Below, piece after piece: positions 12,257 through 23,583 of a stretch of DNA of 64,000 bases. The notes beneath the pieces were generated by a model. That model worked only from the letters and a program-made list of their open reading frames with translations, had not been told where the DNA came from and did no database searches. The position numbers and the translations under genes were made by a program. The stretch spans positions 13,175,631 through 13,239,630 of the forward strand of contig NC_080571.1 of the NCBI RefSeq assembly GCF_030247185.1. The letters run 5' to 3'. Positions within the stretch are counted from its first letter, which is position 1. Each line of letters starts with the position of its first letter. This stretch comes from Malaya genurostris (lineage: Eukaryota; Arthropoda; Insecta; Diptera; Culicidae).

Positions 12257-13552
12257 ATGAGTGTAGCGAAAATAAGCTATCCACATACATTTGTGTTGTA
12301 CGCATGTATTTGTGATGGTTCTTTATACTCAGATCACAGCATGCTGTGCGTTTGGCTGTCAGCTTTCGTTTGTTTACTTGTTTGTGCGGTTGACATTCTG
12401 CGTTTTCAAAATGTCGTATTGAAAAGGAATTGAGAATTAAAGGTTTAGACACATGTCTAAGTGAGAAGGGTATTACTATGCGAAAATTGGCGAAGTGGTT
12501 TGGAATTCATCATTCCAGTGTTAAAACCATCATTAACAAATTTGTGGAACATTATTCTTTGGATGAGTTACCAGGAAGAGGCAGAAAACCAACCCAACTT
12601 CTTCCAACCCGAAAGTGGTATCTCTAACCATGAAGAACAGATCAATGTCAATACGTGATTTGACCAAAAAAAGGCAGGAACGAATGTCGGAATGACCCAG
12701 CGTATCAAAAGCCGAAATCACCTGAAGACCTACAAGAAGCAGAACATCTCGAAACAAAGTCTAGAACAGAAGAAGCGAGCAGCAACAAGGGCCCGGAAAT
12801 TGTGTTCGCGTCGTTTGCAGTGTCCGGATGCATGCGTTTTGATGGATGATGAGACTTGTGTAAAGGATGACTCAAAAACTCTTCCTGGTCCACAATACTT
12901 TACTGTCGTCGTTGTGGAGGATGTGAGCGATGCGGACAAGTCTATTCAAGTAGAGAAATTCGGTCGAAAGGTAATGGTATGGCAAGCAATATGTTCCTGT
13001 GGTTTGAAGTCAACCATTTTTTACACTACCGGACCTGTAAATGCATAAATCTATCGATCTGAGTGTTTCCAGAAGAGATTGCTGCCATTATATAAGAATC
13101 ATAGTACACCTCCACTGTTTTGGCCAGATTTAGCGTCGGCTCACTATGCCAAAACAACTCTCAATTGGCTTGCGGAAAAGGGTATAAATTTCGTTGAAAA
13201 AAATATCAATCCACCCAATTGCCCTCAGCTTCGACCCATCGAACGTTATTAAGCAATCGTGAAGAGAATTGTCAAAAAGACTGGTAAGGCAACTGAGAAC
13301 ATGCAGGAGTTCAAAAAAAAATTGGGCTCAAGCGTCCAAAAAATGCGATGCAACACTTGTCCGGAACTTGATGAAGAGCGTTCGATCAAAAGTTCGAAAA
13401 TTTGTGAAGGAATAACTGAAATTTTATCCGGTTTTCATTATGCTCAAGTTTAACCTCGTACAATAAAGGGTCAATTTTTAGTTTGAATGAAATATCGTTT
13501 TTTCCTAATTTGAAAGAAACATTTGTGGATGGCTTATTTTCGATACACTCCT
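12257..13552 (+). mobile_element. Tc1/mariner-superfamily DD37E transposon (ITmD37E type)
   Basis: A 1296-bp element is flanked by TA duplications (12255-12256 and 13553-13554). Its inverted termini share GAGTGTA then CGAAAATAAGC then ATCCACA, about 27 bp with three mismatches. It encloses one transposase gene with a DD37E catalytic spacing. That spacing, the FWPDLAS motif and the 1.3-kb size fit the ITmD37E group known from mosquitoes. Both ends are present, but the transposase carries stops and a frameshift, so this is a complete fossil copy. Confidence 0.9.
12410..13453 (+). pseudogene. DD37E transposase (broken)
   Basis: Cut-and-paste transposase of the Tc1/mariner superfamily. The N-terminal helix-turn-helix region is readable at 12430-12600 (GITMRKLAKWFGIHHSSV), followed by a PGRGRKP linker. 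A frameshift lies between about 12600 and 12690. From 12692 one frame holds the DDE domain: the first Asp in VLMDDET near 12842-12853, the second Asp in FWPDLAS (codon 13127-13129) and the Glu in RPIER (codon 13241-13243). The last two are separated by exactly 37 residues. In-frame stops occur at 13046-13048 and 13250-13252, the latter where an aromatic residue usually follows the Glu. Stop codon ends the frame at 13451-13453. Confidence 0.88.
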
Positions 13553-13554
13553 TA

Positions 13555-13889
13555 AGTTACGGTTGTCTGGTGAACGACGATAACGGATGCCGATCTGCTG
13601 TCAATTCACATACTCGGAAACCGATTTTTGAGTGGTTCTAACGACACTTCTAATGGAACTGTTAATAGAGCCAGAATAGAAAATAAAAATGAATTTAAGA
13701 CGAAAAGCAACAGAAAAAAGATAACACGAAAAGTGAACACAATGAAAACTGAAATCGGATTCGAAGAAAGAAAATTGAACAGAGCAGAAGAAAACTGAAT
13801 TGAGAACAGAACAACAAATCAGAAATCAGTAATCAAATTAGTAAACAGAAAACGAGTTTACAAAATAAAACTGATGACATTAAGGAGAG
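13555..13889. other. A-rich low-complexity spacer
   Basis: From about 13670 the sequence is a degenerate A-rich run of GAAAACAGAA-like words. No gene was recognised. Confidence 0.5.
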
Positions 13890-14110
13890 AAAAAACAGAC
13901 CATAATCTCATCTCGAGTGATGAGACGCGTTCCACGGAGCGGTTCTTTGAGTCGACCGAATAGAAAAAAGTCGCAGGGAGCCAAATCAGGTGAATTCGGT
14001 GGTTGCCGAAGGGTATTCGTTTCATTTTCAGCCAAATGTTCACAGATAACGATGGCATTGTGTGAAGATGCGTCATAGAGTTGTGCTCCCTCAAATCTGG
14101 TCGGTGACTC
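13890..14110 (-). pseudogene. mariner-type transposase C-terminal fragment
   Basis: Read on the minus strand, one uninterrupted frame contains LYDASSHNAI, then PPNSPDLAPCDFFLF and RLKEPLRGTR. These are the second Asp block and third Asp block of mariner-family transposases (DD34D type, PDLAPxDxFLF). About 33-34 residues separate the two Asp residues. The usual HDNA is altered to YDAS. Only the C-terminal third is present and no inverted termini were found, so it is an isolated relic. Confidence 0.78.
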
Positions 14111-14155
14111 TCATACCCAAGCAACCAGAAGTTCCACAATTACTTAAAACATCCA

Positions 14156-14318
14156 CTTTCTGGCTGCTTAAAAGTATACGCGGAACTTTTGAGAACTTGA
14201 AGGTTCAGAAACAAGTTCGCGTGAACTTTCTAGCTGCTTAAGAAAACACGTGACAATTTTTGACAGTACGAAGTACAGAACAAGCTCCGCGTGAACTTTC
14301 TCGCTGCTTAAGGGCAGA
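14156..14318. repeat. 70-bp tandem repeat, about 2.3 copies
   Basis: Units start with CTTTCTGGCTGCTTAA at 14156, CTTTCTAGCTGCTTAA at 14226 and CTTTCTCGCTGCTTAA at 14296, an exact 70-bp period. Each unit also contains a GCGTGAACTTT-like box. Just upstream is ACCCAAGCAACCAG, a motif frequently seen at mosquito MITE ends; a related ACCCAAGTAAC is at 17308. Confidence 0.85.
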
Positions 14319-15650
14319 AGCCAGTAGGGCGCGTATAACCACGTGTCTTGGTCTGCGTATTACATTTCTCTCCATGCTCTCTCGCTTATGTGCAAAATGA
14401 CTTTCGATGGGGTGGGTGGCCAATAAAGTTTTGATATTTTCGGTTACAAGTTTGACTTCATCAGATAAAATCCAAATACGCTACCGCTTGTTTGGCAGCC
14501 TTGCTGAGCCGATTTTGTTTCTCTCTCATTTTTCATTACGTTACCGTTCGTTTGAAGCGTGAAAATAGCCCTCTTGGTAGATCGTAAATTTTACAACTTG
14601 ACACACACTTACATTTTATTGTTCAGTCTAGGCAAAAATATCGCCAAAGATTTGGCACCTCCGGGTGTTCTTTAATCGTCTCGGCAAACCTAGTAGCACA
14701 TTTTGATACATTTTGTTGCAGAAACTTATTCTCAATCAGTTGTAATGAAAATATAAACTTATTGTTTTTTTGCGAGCTGATGAAAATATGCACTTACGGA
14801 CATAATTATTTCGACTTTTGAAAACTTGTTAACCGAAATTTTCAGTAAATCTTGGAGTCATCGGTAACTGAGCGCAAAAAGATTTGGCTTTATTATTATA
14901 TAAAATTATAAACACAAAAGTTAGGGGTGATGAATGAGAGCATTTTACTTATCTTCATTTCAATTTTCAAAGTGTAAAAACTAGTTTACATCAAGTTTTG
15001 CAATTACTGACGTTTACCATTTACGCCACCCTGAGCTGTGGTAGACACAGTTCTATCACAAAACTGGATTGGTAAGCGTACATCGAACAATCCTTAACAG
15101 GGTCTGTCTCTGACGATAGCCAGGCAGCGACTGACACAGTAGAGAAGGCAACAAGCGATTATAAATACTCGCTCTTACCCAATGCTTCAGCAGAAAATTG
15201 GTACAGAACGAAAATTCTAGTGTTTGTTATCTGATGAACAGAAAAAATGTTTGGTACCGGTCGTGAGACGACTAGGATTTAGACCTTTGGTTCAATGCAC
15301 ATCTACCACAACCGTATCTTTTTCCAAAAAAAAAAACTTGGAGTAAGTAATCCCAGAGACATAACCGCAAGATTGACGTAGGACTACATTCGAGATGTGT
15401 ATAGATAACATTGAAAAGGACCATACGGTTTTAAAAGATTGTGTTTGTATTTCATTTTCTCTGTGACGCCTAACGCGCTCCGCAATTGACATGCGAACTT
15501 TCGTTATCGCGCTTTCTTTTAGCCTATGCCGAGTCGTATTTTGACTGCATGTATTGAGACATGTTCAAGCTCTCATCAATCTTTCACAAAGATAAATCTA
15601 AACGATTGGCTACACTTCTTTTAGGTTTTATTAGTTTTTCAAAACTAAAG
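14319..15650. other. Unassigned spacer
   Basis: AT-rich DNA with no recognised gene or transposon structure. GATTGACGTAGGACTAC near 15370 recurs inverted near 16875 (GTAGTCCTACGTCAAAATC), so these are probably ends or pieces of a dispersed repeat. Confidence 0.4.
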
Positions 15651-15654
15651 CATT

Positions 15655-16310
15655 TGGAAAGTTCCTTCGTGACAGATTTCCGAAAATGAAACTGTCATAA
15701 TGTTATTTGGGATTCATTTCTAGTTCCTATAGGAGCCATAATGAGGATTTTTTTTTCCCATATTAAACACTGTTCGGTGCATTTTTCTTGAGCCTAAAGC
15801 AACTGAATGTTAGTTTTATTTGCATTCGTTTAATGCGCAGTCCGCATTGCGAACGGTTAACTATACTGATTATTTAATTAATTTTTTTTAAGAATTATTT
15901 TTACTTCCAATGTGCACATTTTCAAGAAAAATAATTCTAATAGTCCTTTGGGAAACCCTTAGAGTGGCCGAATCATCGATTTTTCTGTTCTGTGCAATCG
16001 CTCATATATTTCAATATTGCATTTATCTAAATATTTCAGTCAAGGAAACTATCAAAATGCTGTACGGGATTCATTTCTGGCATTCAGTAGGACCAAATTG
16101 TAGAATTCTCTACGAGTTTAAACACTGTTCGGGACATTTTCCTCGAACGCGATGCAGTAAAATTATAGTTAATGCTCGTTTGGTGCCAAGGCTATTCAAA
16201 TTATTTAAGATTTGCACTATACTGATGGTTTTTGCTTTCGATTTGCAAAGAAGCAATATCAATAGTTCTTTAAATAACATTTAGAGCCATTAGAACGGCT
16301 GATTTTGTAT
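15655..16310. repeat. Diverged tandem duplication, unit about 355 bp
   Basis: Two adjacent blocks share landmarks at a constant offset of about 355-360 bp: GGGATTCATTTCT at 15709 and 16067, AACACTGTTCGG near 15766 and 16121, and a TATACTGAT block near 15862 and 16219. Identity between the copies looks moderate, so the duplication is old. Confidence 0.65.
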
Positions 16311-17021
16311 AATGTTCCCCATCGTTGTCCACTTTTCGTTTTCTTTTTCTCCAATGCAAACGACCACCAGCAGGATGATGCAATCACTTTTGTTTGAAGC
16401 GAAACTCACACTGCGAATGTCCAACAGTAGATATGTTCACAGAAGAACTTGTTGTTGTTTGTTCTGCGTTTAAGCTTGAGGAACGGAACCTCATATTCGC
16501 CAAAGACTGAAGTACCAATTGAATAATTCCGGGTGTAGTTCCACTGTCATGGCGTAAATGGCATCCTGCGCACCCGATGTGTCTCCGTTCATGGATTATC
16601 ACAGACTGAAGCTAGCAAGCGTGCAACAGGGTCTATTTATAGATTCGGTTGGTTTTGATGTTTCGTGTTTGGACCTATTTTTTCAATGTTTTCGTAATAA
16701 ATGTGGTATTAACAACAATCTTACATCTTTTTGCATTCGAATCGTGGAAGAATTGGAGAAAATACTTAATCAGGGAAAAAGTTATTAAGAAATAAAATCT
16801 GGAATAATTTCGTTACACTTTCGTCTCGTGAAATTTTGAAAATGCACCCAGACGAGCATAGTAAAGAAAGTGGTAGTCCTACGTCAAAATCATCTTCTCT
16901 GTGAATTTCTCCTTCATTCGGCTTCTCCAATATATGTTTCCACTCAGTCATTGCAAAACTGAACTTAATTATGGCAACTCAACGTCAAACCAATTAAAAA
17001 TGAATAAATCGATGTTTCAAT
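16311..17021. other. Unassigned spacer
   Basis: Minus-strand frames at 16384-16602 and 16766-16951 are open but show no family motif I can name. Nothing further is supported. Confidence 0.4.
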
Positions 17022-17310
17022 CCACCCCGTAGTGTACTGATGCCTTTCTCATATAACTCATGTTTCTATAAATATCACTAAGGGATTCTTCGAAAAACTT
17101 TTATTTGACTCTTGAATCTGAACAAAAAAGTTTGTTAGAGCATACACTAGCTCTAACCTTTCCATTTTATAAGAAGTTTTGAGTCAAGTTTAAGGTAATT
17201 CTTCGTTTTCTTTTGCATTTTCACGCGACGGTATGAATTTGAAACAAACTTCACCCTGTTGTTCCGGAACCGGAACTTACATCCGCACAAAAGTCAATAG
17301 CAGTCTACCC
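17022..17310 (+). mobile_element. 5' fragment of the GCCTTTCTCATAT MITE family
   Basis: Begins with a CACCCCGTAGTGTA-like leader followed by TGCCTTTCTCATAT at 17041, the same order as the full copy near 60803. Internal sequence ends in CCTGTTGTTCCGGAACCGGAA, cognate to the CCGGAACCGGAAGTC block of the other copies. It stops at ACCCAAGTAAC near 17308, so the right part is missing or replaced. Confidence 0.7.
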
Positions 17311-17946
17311 AAGTAACAATTTCAGTTTTGGATCAAGCTCTTAGCAGTTTGAAAATTTTTTTCGTAATACTAGTCTGAAAACTACAAACTCCATAACCGA
17401 CTAAAAATCATTATATGGCCATGTTCCAGCAAAGTGAATAAGGTTTATAAAACTTTGACTATGTGTTTGTGGGCATTGTTTTATGACAACATGATTAATT
17501 TTATTTTTGATTAACTACAATGCAATCATCAAACCAAGAATAAGGCTAAAAGGTTAAGGTTTGACTAATGCGGAACAACATCCAATAAATCGTTCAATAA
17601 AATAAAGATTATATTCGAAGCATTAATTTTAGTGATCATTTAAGCCCTTGAATGCAATTAACGTTTGATGTGCCTTATTTATTCAGTAACTCATATAAAA
17701 TACATTCAAACGGTAGCAAGTGAAGTGAATATCGATTCTGAAATGACATTTTTCATTTTATAACCTAAAAACTCATTTGTAGATATTTCTGATATACTTG
17801 CCTGATAATAATTTCCGGAATGGACATTGTGATAATCTGGAATCACTGTTCTGTAGTAGGCGAACACCGATTCCGTACACAATGTACGTACATGGTGTTT
17901 GATAGTACCATTGCACAAGTGCACGCGCTCGTGTACAAATCTCGAT
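17311..17946. other. Unassigned spacer
   Basis: AT-rich sequence without a recognised gene or repeat boundary. Confidence 0.4.
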
Positions 17947-18190
17947 AAACATTAGAAAAGGTCCCAAGTGCAAATGACAGTTTCTCTTTGTTTACTTTCT
18001 CTTTCAATTATTACGGTATACTCCTGTATTTTTGAACAAATTCATAAGTCCAGATCAAAAATTGATGGTTTCAGTCATTATTCTATGTAAAGCGTTAGAG
18101 AGAGGGATTGCGATAGAGCCGTAATAATCGAAAGAGAGAGAGTAAACAAAGAGAAACTGTCATTTGCACTTAGGACCTTTTCTAGTGTTT
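17947..18190. mobile_element. Hairpin MITE with about 70-bp inverted arms
   Basis: The left arm (17947-18018) and right arm (18118-18190) are inverted copies, sharing TAGAAAAGGTCC, AAGTGCAAATGACAGTTTC and TCTTTGTTTACT, with only a few mismatches. A 100-bp loop separates them. A shorter relative with the core TTTGTTTACTTTCTCTTTCG occurs as another inverted pair at 54808-54992. No convincing target duplication was seen. Confidence 0.85.
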
Positions 18191-18495
18191 GCCTTCAAAT
18201 GTATGAGTTTTGGTTTGAACGTGGCTTGAGAGTTCGGTATAAAACTACAAGGATCAGCCCCATGAGGTTGTTCGAGCCATTGATGTGGAACAAGGCAACC
18301 AAAATTTCTATCAATCAATCTTCACACTTTTGAATTCGCAAATGCACGAGAGTCTGCTTAGATTGAAATTTATTAGGAACCAAAACCGAACACAGGAACA
18401 CAGAATATAGACTCTATTTGTCGTGATTTGTATTTGCTTTGCAACCGACGAAATTACACCAATAGCCCAAATGTATGCAATTATATGTTTGTACA

Positions 18496-18549
18496 CGATA
18501 CGGATATCGATATTTAAGCTTGCGATACGGATATCGATATTTAAGCTTC
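18496..18549. repeat. 27-bp perfect tandem duplication containing TATCGATA
   Basis: Two adjacent copies of a 27-bp unit beginning CGATACGGATATCGATATT. Each contains TATCGATA (18505-18512 and 18532-18539). It lies about 320 bp outside the large hAT element whose ends carry the same octamer. Confidence 0.85.
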
Positions 18550-19342
18550 TCTTCGCCAAGCTCGTGTTCAAGTTTTATATGCAAGCAGTTATTTTTATAG
18601 CGTTTCTCTACCATTACTACCATTCTGCGATTTCGGTTGAAACGATAAACTTTTTCTCATTATCAATCGAGTTCATCTTATATAAATAAAAAATTAACCT
18701 TATGCACTCAAAATTTACCCTGGGGTAGTTGTCAATTTCTCAGACGAAACGACATAACATGGGATTTCATCCAATCTTTCATGACACAAGATCAGGGCAT
18801 AGCAATTGAAGCTTCAAATCGTTTCATGTCACTTTTTGTCTTGCTGTCTAGCAACAACCCACCTCTATAGGGATGGATATCGATACTGCGATACTTCAAG
18901 GTATCGATACTTCAGCCTAAAGTATCGATTTTTTAGGATCGATACCGTGCAAAGTGGTATCGCGTGATATCGATATTTTCATGGTCGATACCTGTCGATA
19001 CTAGCTTAAAGTAACCCTCTCAGGAGACCGTTCAATTTTGTTGGTTTTCGAGCGCTTCTGGAACGACATATTGCACAAAATATTCGTTCAATTTGCTGGA
19101 ACGGTTTGTTGTTGTTTTTTCTCTTGCAAAAATAGTGTGAAAATTAAGTGTTACCTTTATATAGAAAGTAACTTTGTTGTTATTCTACGTGAAGTAGAAG
19201 TATTGTGCAGGTATGTAGTGTTGATTTAAACAAATAAGTGGAAAAAACTTCAGAAATTCTGCAGTAAAACTAGCCCAACGGGGCTCCAACTCCTCATGTT
19301 AAAAATGGCTCAACATTGGACCTCTGTCTGCCGGGTTTGTTG

Positions 19343-20724
19343 CAGGGCTTGTATTGTGAATCCTCAAACGAACGAAGCAACAAAAAATATCTGCTGTGAA
19401 CACTTTGCTTGACATAGCTGAATGAGAGACCTATATTAGAGAGATACTGGATGCGTGAGAGTATATGCTACTGAGCAGACCAATTCCCCTTGCCAAGTAA
19501 ACTGTCTGTGCTCTCAGTCTCAGTTAACACATGAACTAAGCAATCCATGACAATGTAATGAAATGAAGGGTTCGCTCTCGTTAGTATTGTACGAGAAAGA
19601 AGACCTTGCCTCACGGTGTGCTACAAGACGCGAAGCAAAGTCATATAGGCAATGTTTACGGTTTATTTTTGAAAAGTAGGTTTACAGAAATCATTTTTAA
19701 CATAATGTTCGCATTCCAAGACCAAATTTGATCACATTTCGAACATACTTTAAACATTTTATAGCAGAAGTTTTGCATTTGAGCCCATTTTCAAAACGAT
19801 CAATTTGTTTCTTGGCAGTTTACACTGTGTATATATCCTAGAAACACTAAAAGCAATGTTCTTTAAATTAATATTCATCGGAACTAAAAGTTATGAAACT
19901 AGTTTCCTCATAGGCATCTTCAATAGGAGAACCATTCATCAAATGCTAACCTCATGAAGCATAGGTCTCAGCAAGCGGGCATATTCATGAACTAATGAAC
20001 GAACGAAGCAGCTCTCCTTCTTCTTCTTCTTCTTCACTTCTGGTGGCGTCACCTCACTTGAGATGACGCCGATTGATGGCACAGCGATTTAGCTATATTG
20101 CCAGTTAGCTTTCGTTTATAGTCCAATGGACTTTCTTTTCACTGGACTACAAGTGAAACCCTCGCTATGTGACAACGTGGAGTCACCGAAGTACGGATGA
20201 AAATCCTTTCTTTCTCGCGAAATACTCGAATTTTCACCGCACTAACACGATACGACGTGTTCACTCGTTGAGGGTTTCACCGGAAGTCCAAGCAGCTCTC
20301 CTGGCTTGGGTTGCGCTGTGAATTCTACCTGACATACGAATGTGTGTGAATAGCACAGATGGTGAAACCAGCCCGGTGGCAAGGATAGGACGCTGCAGCA
20401 AGTGCTACCGTAGCCAACATCTGGGGCATTTGGTGGGCAATCAGAGCGCTCAGAGTATGGTAAACAAACATTCGAGCATTTCAAATCGAGTTAAATCTTA
20501 ATTTTCTTATTGTAATGATGATATTCTGATCAATAATTTGTGGGGAAGTGCGGTAAAGGGTAATGAATAACCAAGTAGTTTGTAATATCAAATTTTTTGT
20601 TAGCCATTCTTCTTCATTGTTTTGGTTTTTGCAGAATGATGCTAGCCACAGTTTCATGACGTCATAGCAGGTGGCTGGGTGAAACCCTTTCGTTCATATT
20701 CGTTGCTTCAATTTGCAAGCCCTG
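19343..20724. mobile_element. 1.4-kb non-autonomous hAT-like element nested in the hAT element
   Basis: Perfect 9-bp inverted ends (CAGGGCTTG and CAAGCCCTG) are flanked by an exact 8-bp duplication, GTTTGTTG, at 19335-19342 and 20725-20732. The subterminal sequence is also inverted-similar (GAACGAAGCAAC near 19370 and ATTCGTTGCTTC near 20698). There is no transposase frame. The inside includes (TTC)n at 20019-20036 and a smaller inverted pair around GTGAAACCCTC (20152) and GAGGGTTTCAC (20270), perhaps another insertion. Confidence 0.88.
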
Positions 20725-20732
20725 GTTTGTTG

Positions 20733-20905
20733 AACGAAAAAAATGGCATTCGGTTCAACGGTCTGTTTCAAAATCGGCAAACGAAGGTCCCGTGTTGGAC
20801 TCCCGTTGAACGATTGATTGGACTTTCATTGGACCAATGATCCAACGTATTGGACCAATGAAGAACCACCATTGAACGTTTTTTTCTAAGTGGGAAACAT
20901 TATCT
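20733..20905. repeat. Inverted-repeat segment, candidate MITE arm
   Basis: Contains GTTGGACTCCCGTTGAAC, inverted-similar to CCAACGGGGCTCCAAC at 19274 once the nested element is removed, and a self-complementary block around ATTGGACCAATG. It ends with GAACGTTTTTTTCTAAGTGGG. It suggests a third, older insertion within the hAT element, without a proven target duplication. Confidence 0.4.
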
Positions 20906-20959
20906 AGAGCCCACTCTAATGGGCAATCAAAGAGCAGCCAGCGACACCAAATACGCCCA

Positions 20960-21290
20960 TTCTATCTGGCAACCAAAGAAATGTCCAAAGAAAAGAATGC
21001 AACTCACAGTAAGATCATTCCCATTGTTCGAATGCTTTCTGATGTAAGTATGTGTCGAAGTTCTGTAAGAGCATATAATATAAAATAATCTATCTAACTA
21101 TCAAAACTTATTCAATCTGTTCAGGAAATTACAAAACACCTACCTCCCTTATATATCTAGCACAACAGATGAGGAGAGGAAAAAAATTTCTAAAATGAAT
21201 CGACGATTCGACGATTTAGAGACAAAATGGAGTGCGCTTTAGTTACACTACTGGATCCCAGGTTTATAGGGCCGCATTTTCAAAGTGATT
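20960..21290 (+). pseudogene. hAT transposase fragment
   Basis: A plus-strand reading gives EMSKEKNATHSKIIPIVRML near 20978-21040, then, after an interruption, KISKMNRRFDDLETKW and ALVTLLDPRF near 21185-21265. SK-IIP--R-L and A---LLDPRF are landmarks of the hAT transposase core upstream of the dimerisation domain. The catalytic Asp/Glu blocks and the C-terminal dimerisation domain are not visible. GTAAGT follows the first piece and could be a relic intron donor. It is a small remnant of the transposase of the surrounding element. Confidence 0.6.
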
Positions 21291-22290
21291 GATTTAAGCA
21301 GAACTTGTAAACATTTTGAAACAAGAAACCAACATGGCTGCGGTTATGAATACGTCGAGTTCGTTCCTTAACGGAGATGCGACGGAATCAGCGACCGATG
21401 AAAATCCGAACGACGTCTTTTCAAACGAAACTTGCTCTGAAATAAAGGCTTTTTCAATAGAAACCCGGTACCATGAACTTGCAACCCTCTGCACACATGA
21501 GAATCGATTTGCCATCAGTTCCTTCATAATGTAGGATAGTAGGATAATGTGCGACGAAAGTTGGCGTCTAACGTCTGAACGTTTTCAACAACAACCAGTT
21601 TGGATAACGAATTTTGGTTCATTCAGTAATAGCCGTTCAACCGAGAAGGTTGTGTATAGAAGCGTACAGTTTAACAACGCTGGTTAGTTTACACGCGTTA
21701 AATACGACAACGGTTGAACTACAGGTAGAGACCTGTTGGCAGCAGCCGTTAAAACGTATAGTCGTGCTGCATAAGAGAGCCCTAGTGCTGGGCCAAGCTG
21801 GTGAAGGAAACAACAAAGGGCGTTTCCCAAACTCTACCCAGGCCGCAATATACAGCCACAAGTGCTGAGCAGGAGAGTGCAAAGGCACACCGGTGCGAAG
21901 GCACTTCGGTGCAGAAGCATATCGGTGCGGAGCACTAGGAAGAAGGAGACAAGACAACTCGGTCTTTCCACTGCCATACAACACGCAGGTATACACCGGT
22001 GACCTGCGCTGGTTACAGCTGGCGAAGACGAAAGCAAATCGGAATTCGAGTGGTGCTGGATGTCAGGTAGCAGTAGCATCACATCATATTCTATCGCTAC
22101 AGTGAGCTTCAGCATTGTATCAACGTCCAGATACATCCAACAAGAACATCTAGAGCAACGAGGATCTACACGGCAGTGCAACGGAGATAGACAACAATTT
22201 CAAGGTAGAAGTTTTTTCTTTTCCTTTTGATTGAGTACTGTGTAGTGTTGGTTTCAAATTTTATTTTAAAGTTTGGTTAAAAATTTTTAT

Positions 22291-23583
22291 GTAATGGATG
22301 AATCCATGGACGTAAATCCTAGCATGAATCCGATACCCCCACGAACGAAAAAATATCAGGAGAGCTCTTCTGGGCCTTGGATAGTCTTTTTTAGACGTAT
22401 ATCAAAGCCATTAAACATTTTTCAAATTAATAAAGGTTTGACATCACGATACTCTTCAATCAAAGAGATCATAAAAGTAAATAACGATAAAATTCGTGTT
22501 GTGGTAAATAATTTGAAACACGCGAATGATATTGTCTCTTCGGAACATTTCAATAAAGAGTATAAAGTTTACATACCCTCCAAAGATGTCGAAATTGACG
22601 GTGTTGTTACCGAAGCGAGTCTTTCGGTAGATGATTTACTCAAGCATGGTGTTGGTCGTTTCAAGAACTCTATGCTTGAGGGTGTGAAAATACTGGAGTG
22701 CAAACAACTGTACTCAGTAGTTCATGAAGAGGGAAAGAAAGTTTATCGCCCATCAGACTCGTTTCGAGTGACATTTGCCGGATCTGCGTTGCCGTCCCAT
22801 GTCTATGTCGATAAAATTCGCCTCCCTGTTCGGCTTTTTGTTCCAAATGTAATGAATTGTACGAACTGCAAAAAATTCGGCCACACAGCTACTTACTGTA
22901 GTAATAAACCAAAATGTATTAAGTGTGAAGGGCCTCATAAAGATAATGATTGCAACAAGGAAATTGAAAAATGTATTTATTGTGGGAATAGTCCTCATGA
23001 TGATATTTCAGTATGCACTGCATTTAAAGTGCACAAAGACAAAATTAAGCTTTCTTTAAAAGCACGGTCTAAGCGCACATATGCAGAAATGCTTAAAACG
23101 GTCATTGATGTCCCCCCTTTGGAAACCGAAAACGGGTTTTCAAATCTAGAGGAACCAGAGGACTCTGACTCTGACGAAAATAGTGAAGGTAATTCGTTTA
23201 TCACTACCCAAGGGTCAGTTAAGAGAAAGAAGTCTTCCTCCAAATTACCAAAAAAGACACCTAAAATTTCATCTTCAAAAAAAGATCCCCGTGTTAAACA
23301 AAAAAAGTCAAAACCAAAGACTGTGCCTCCTGGTTTGTCAAATTCACAAACCAATCCAGGATCTAGTACAGAAAAAGATAATAATCCAGTGGGCTCCATT
23401 TCACAGCCACCAACAGGATTACTGAAGTTTTCGGAAATTGTTGAATGGATTTTCTCAGCATTCAATATATCTGAACCCTTAAAGACCCTCATAATGGCAT
23501 TCCTTCCAATAGCTAGAACCTTTTTGAAGCAGTTATCAGCTCAATGGCCAATTGTCTCAGGTTTTGTATATTTTGATGGATAA
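22291..23583 (+). CDS. I-like ORF1, zinc-knuckle nucleic-acid-binding protein
   Basis: An intact 430-residue frame. It would coat the element RNA and act as a chaperone in the RNP. The central part precedes three cysteine knuckles in series: CTNCKKFGHTATYC, CIKCEGPHKDNDC and CIYCGNSPHDDISVC (about 22858-23020). A basic Lys/Ser-rich region follows (about 23220-23310). The start is the ATG at 22291 (MDESMDV); an upstream TTG at 22273 is in frame but unlikely. The stop TAA at 23581-23583 overlaps the ORF2 start in the 8-nt sequence ATGGATAA, suggesting translation of ORF2 by reinitiation. Confidence 0.88.
   Translation, partial: VMDESMDVNPSMNPIPPRTKKYQESSSGPWIVFFRRISKPLNIFQINKGLTSRYSSIKEIIKVNNDKIRVVVNNLKHANDIVSSEHFNKEYKVYIPSKDVEIDGVVTEASLSVDDLLKHGVGRFKNSMLEGVKILECKQLYSVVHEEGKKVYRPSDSFRVTFAGSALPSHVYVDKIRLPVRLFVPNVMNCTNCKKFGHTATYCSNKPKCIKCEGPHKDNDCNKEIEKCIYCGNSPHDDISVCTAFKVHKDKIKLSLKARSKRTYAEMLKTVIDVPPLETENGFSNLEEPEDSDSDENSEGNSFITTQGSVKRKKSSSKLPKKTPKISSSKKDPRVKQKKSKPKTVPPGLSNSQTNPGSSTEKDNNPVGSISQPPTGLLKFSEIVEWIFSAFNISEPLKTLIMAFLPIARTFLKQLSAQWPIVSGFVYFDG

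Noticed and set aside
16384..16602. 72-codon minus-strand frame with several Cys/His
   Set aside because: The spacing does not fit a zinc finger I can name, and no splice context was evident.
21316..21534. 72-codon frame within the hAT element
   Set aside because: Could be a decayed hAT transposase segment, but no diagnostic motif is present, so it was not called separately.
22273..22290. Upstream TTG start for the I-like ORF1
   Set aside because: The ATG at 22291 is a standard eukaryotic start; TTG initiation is unlikely.
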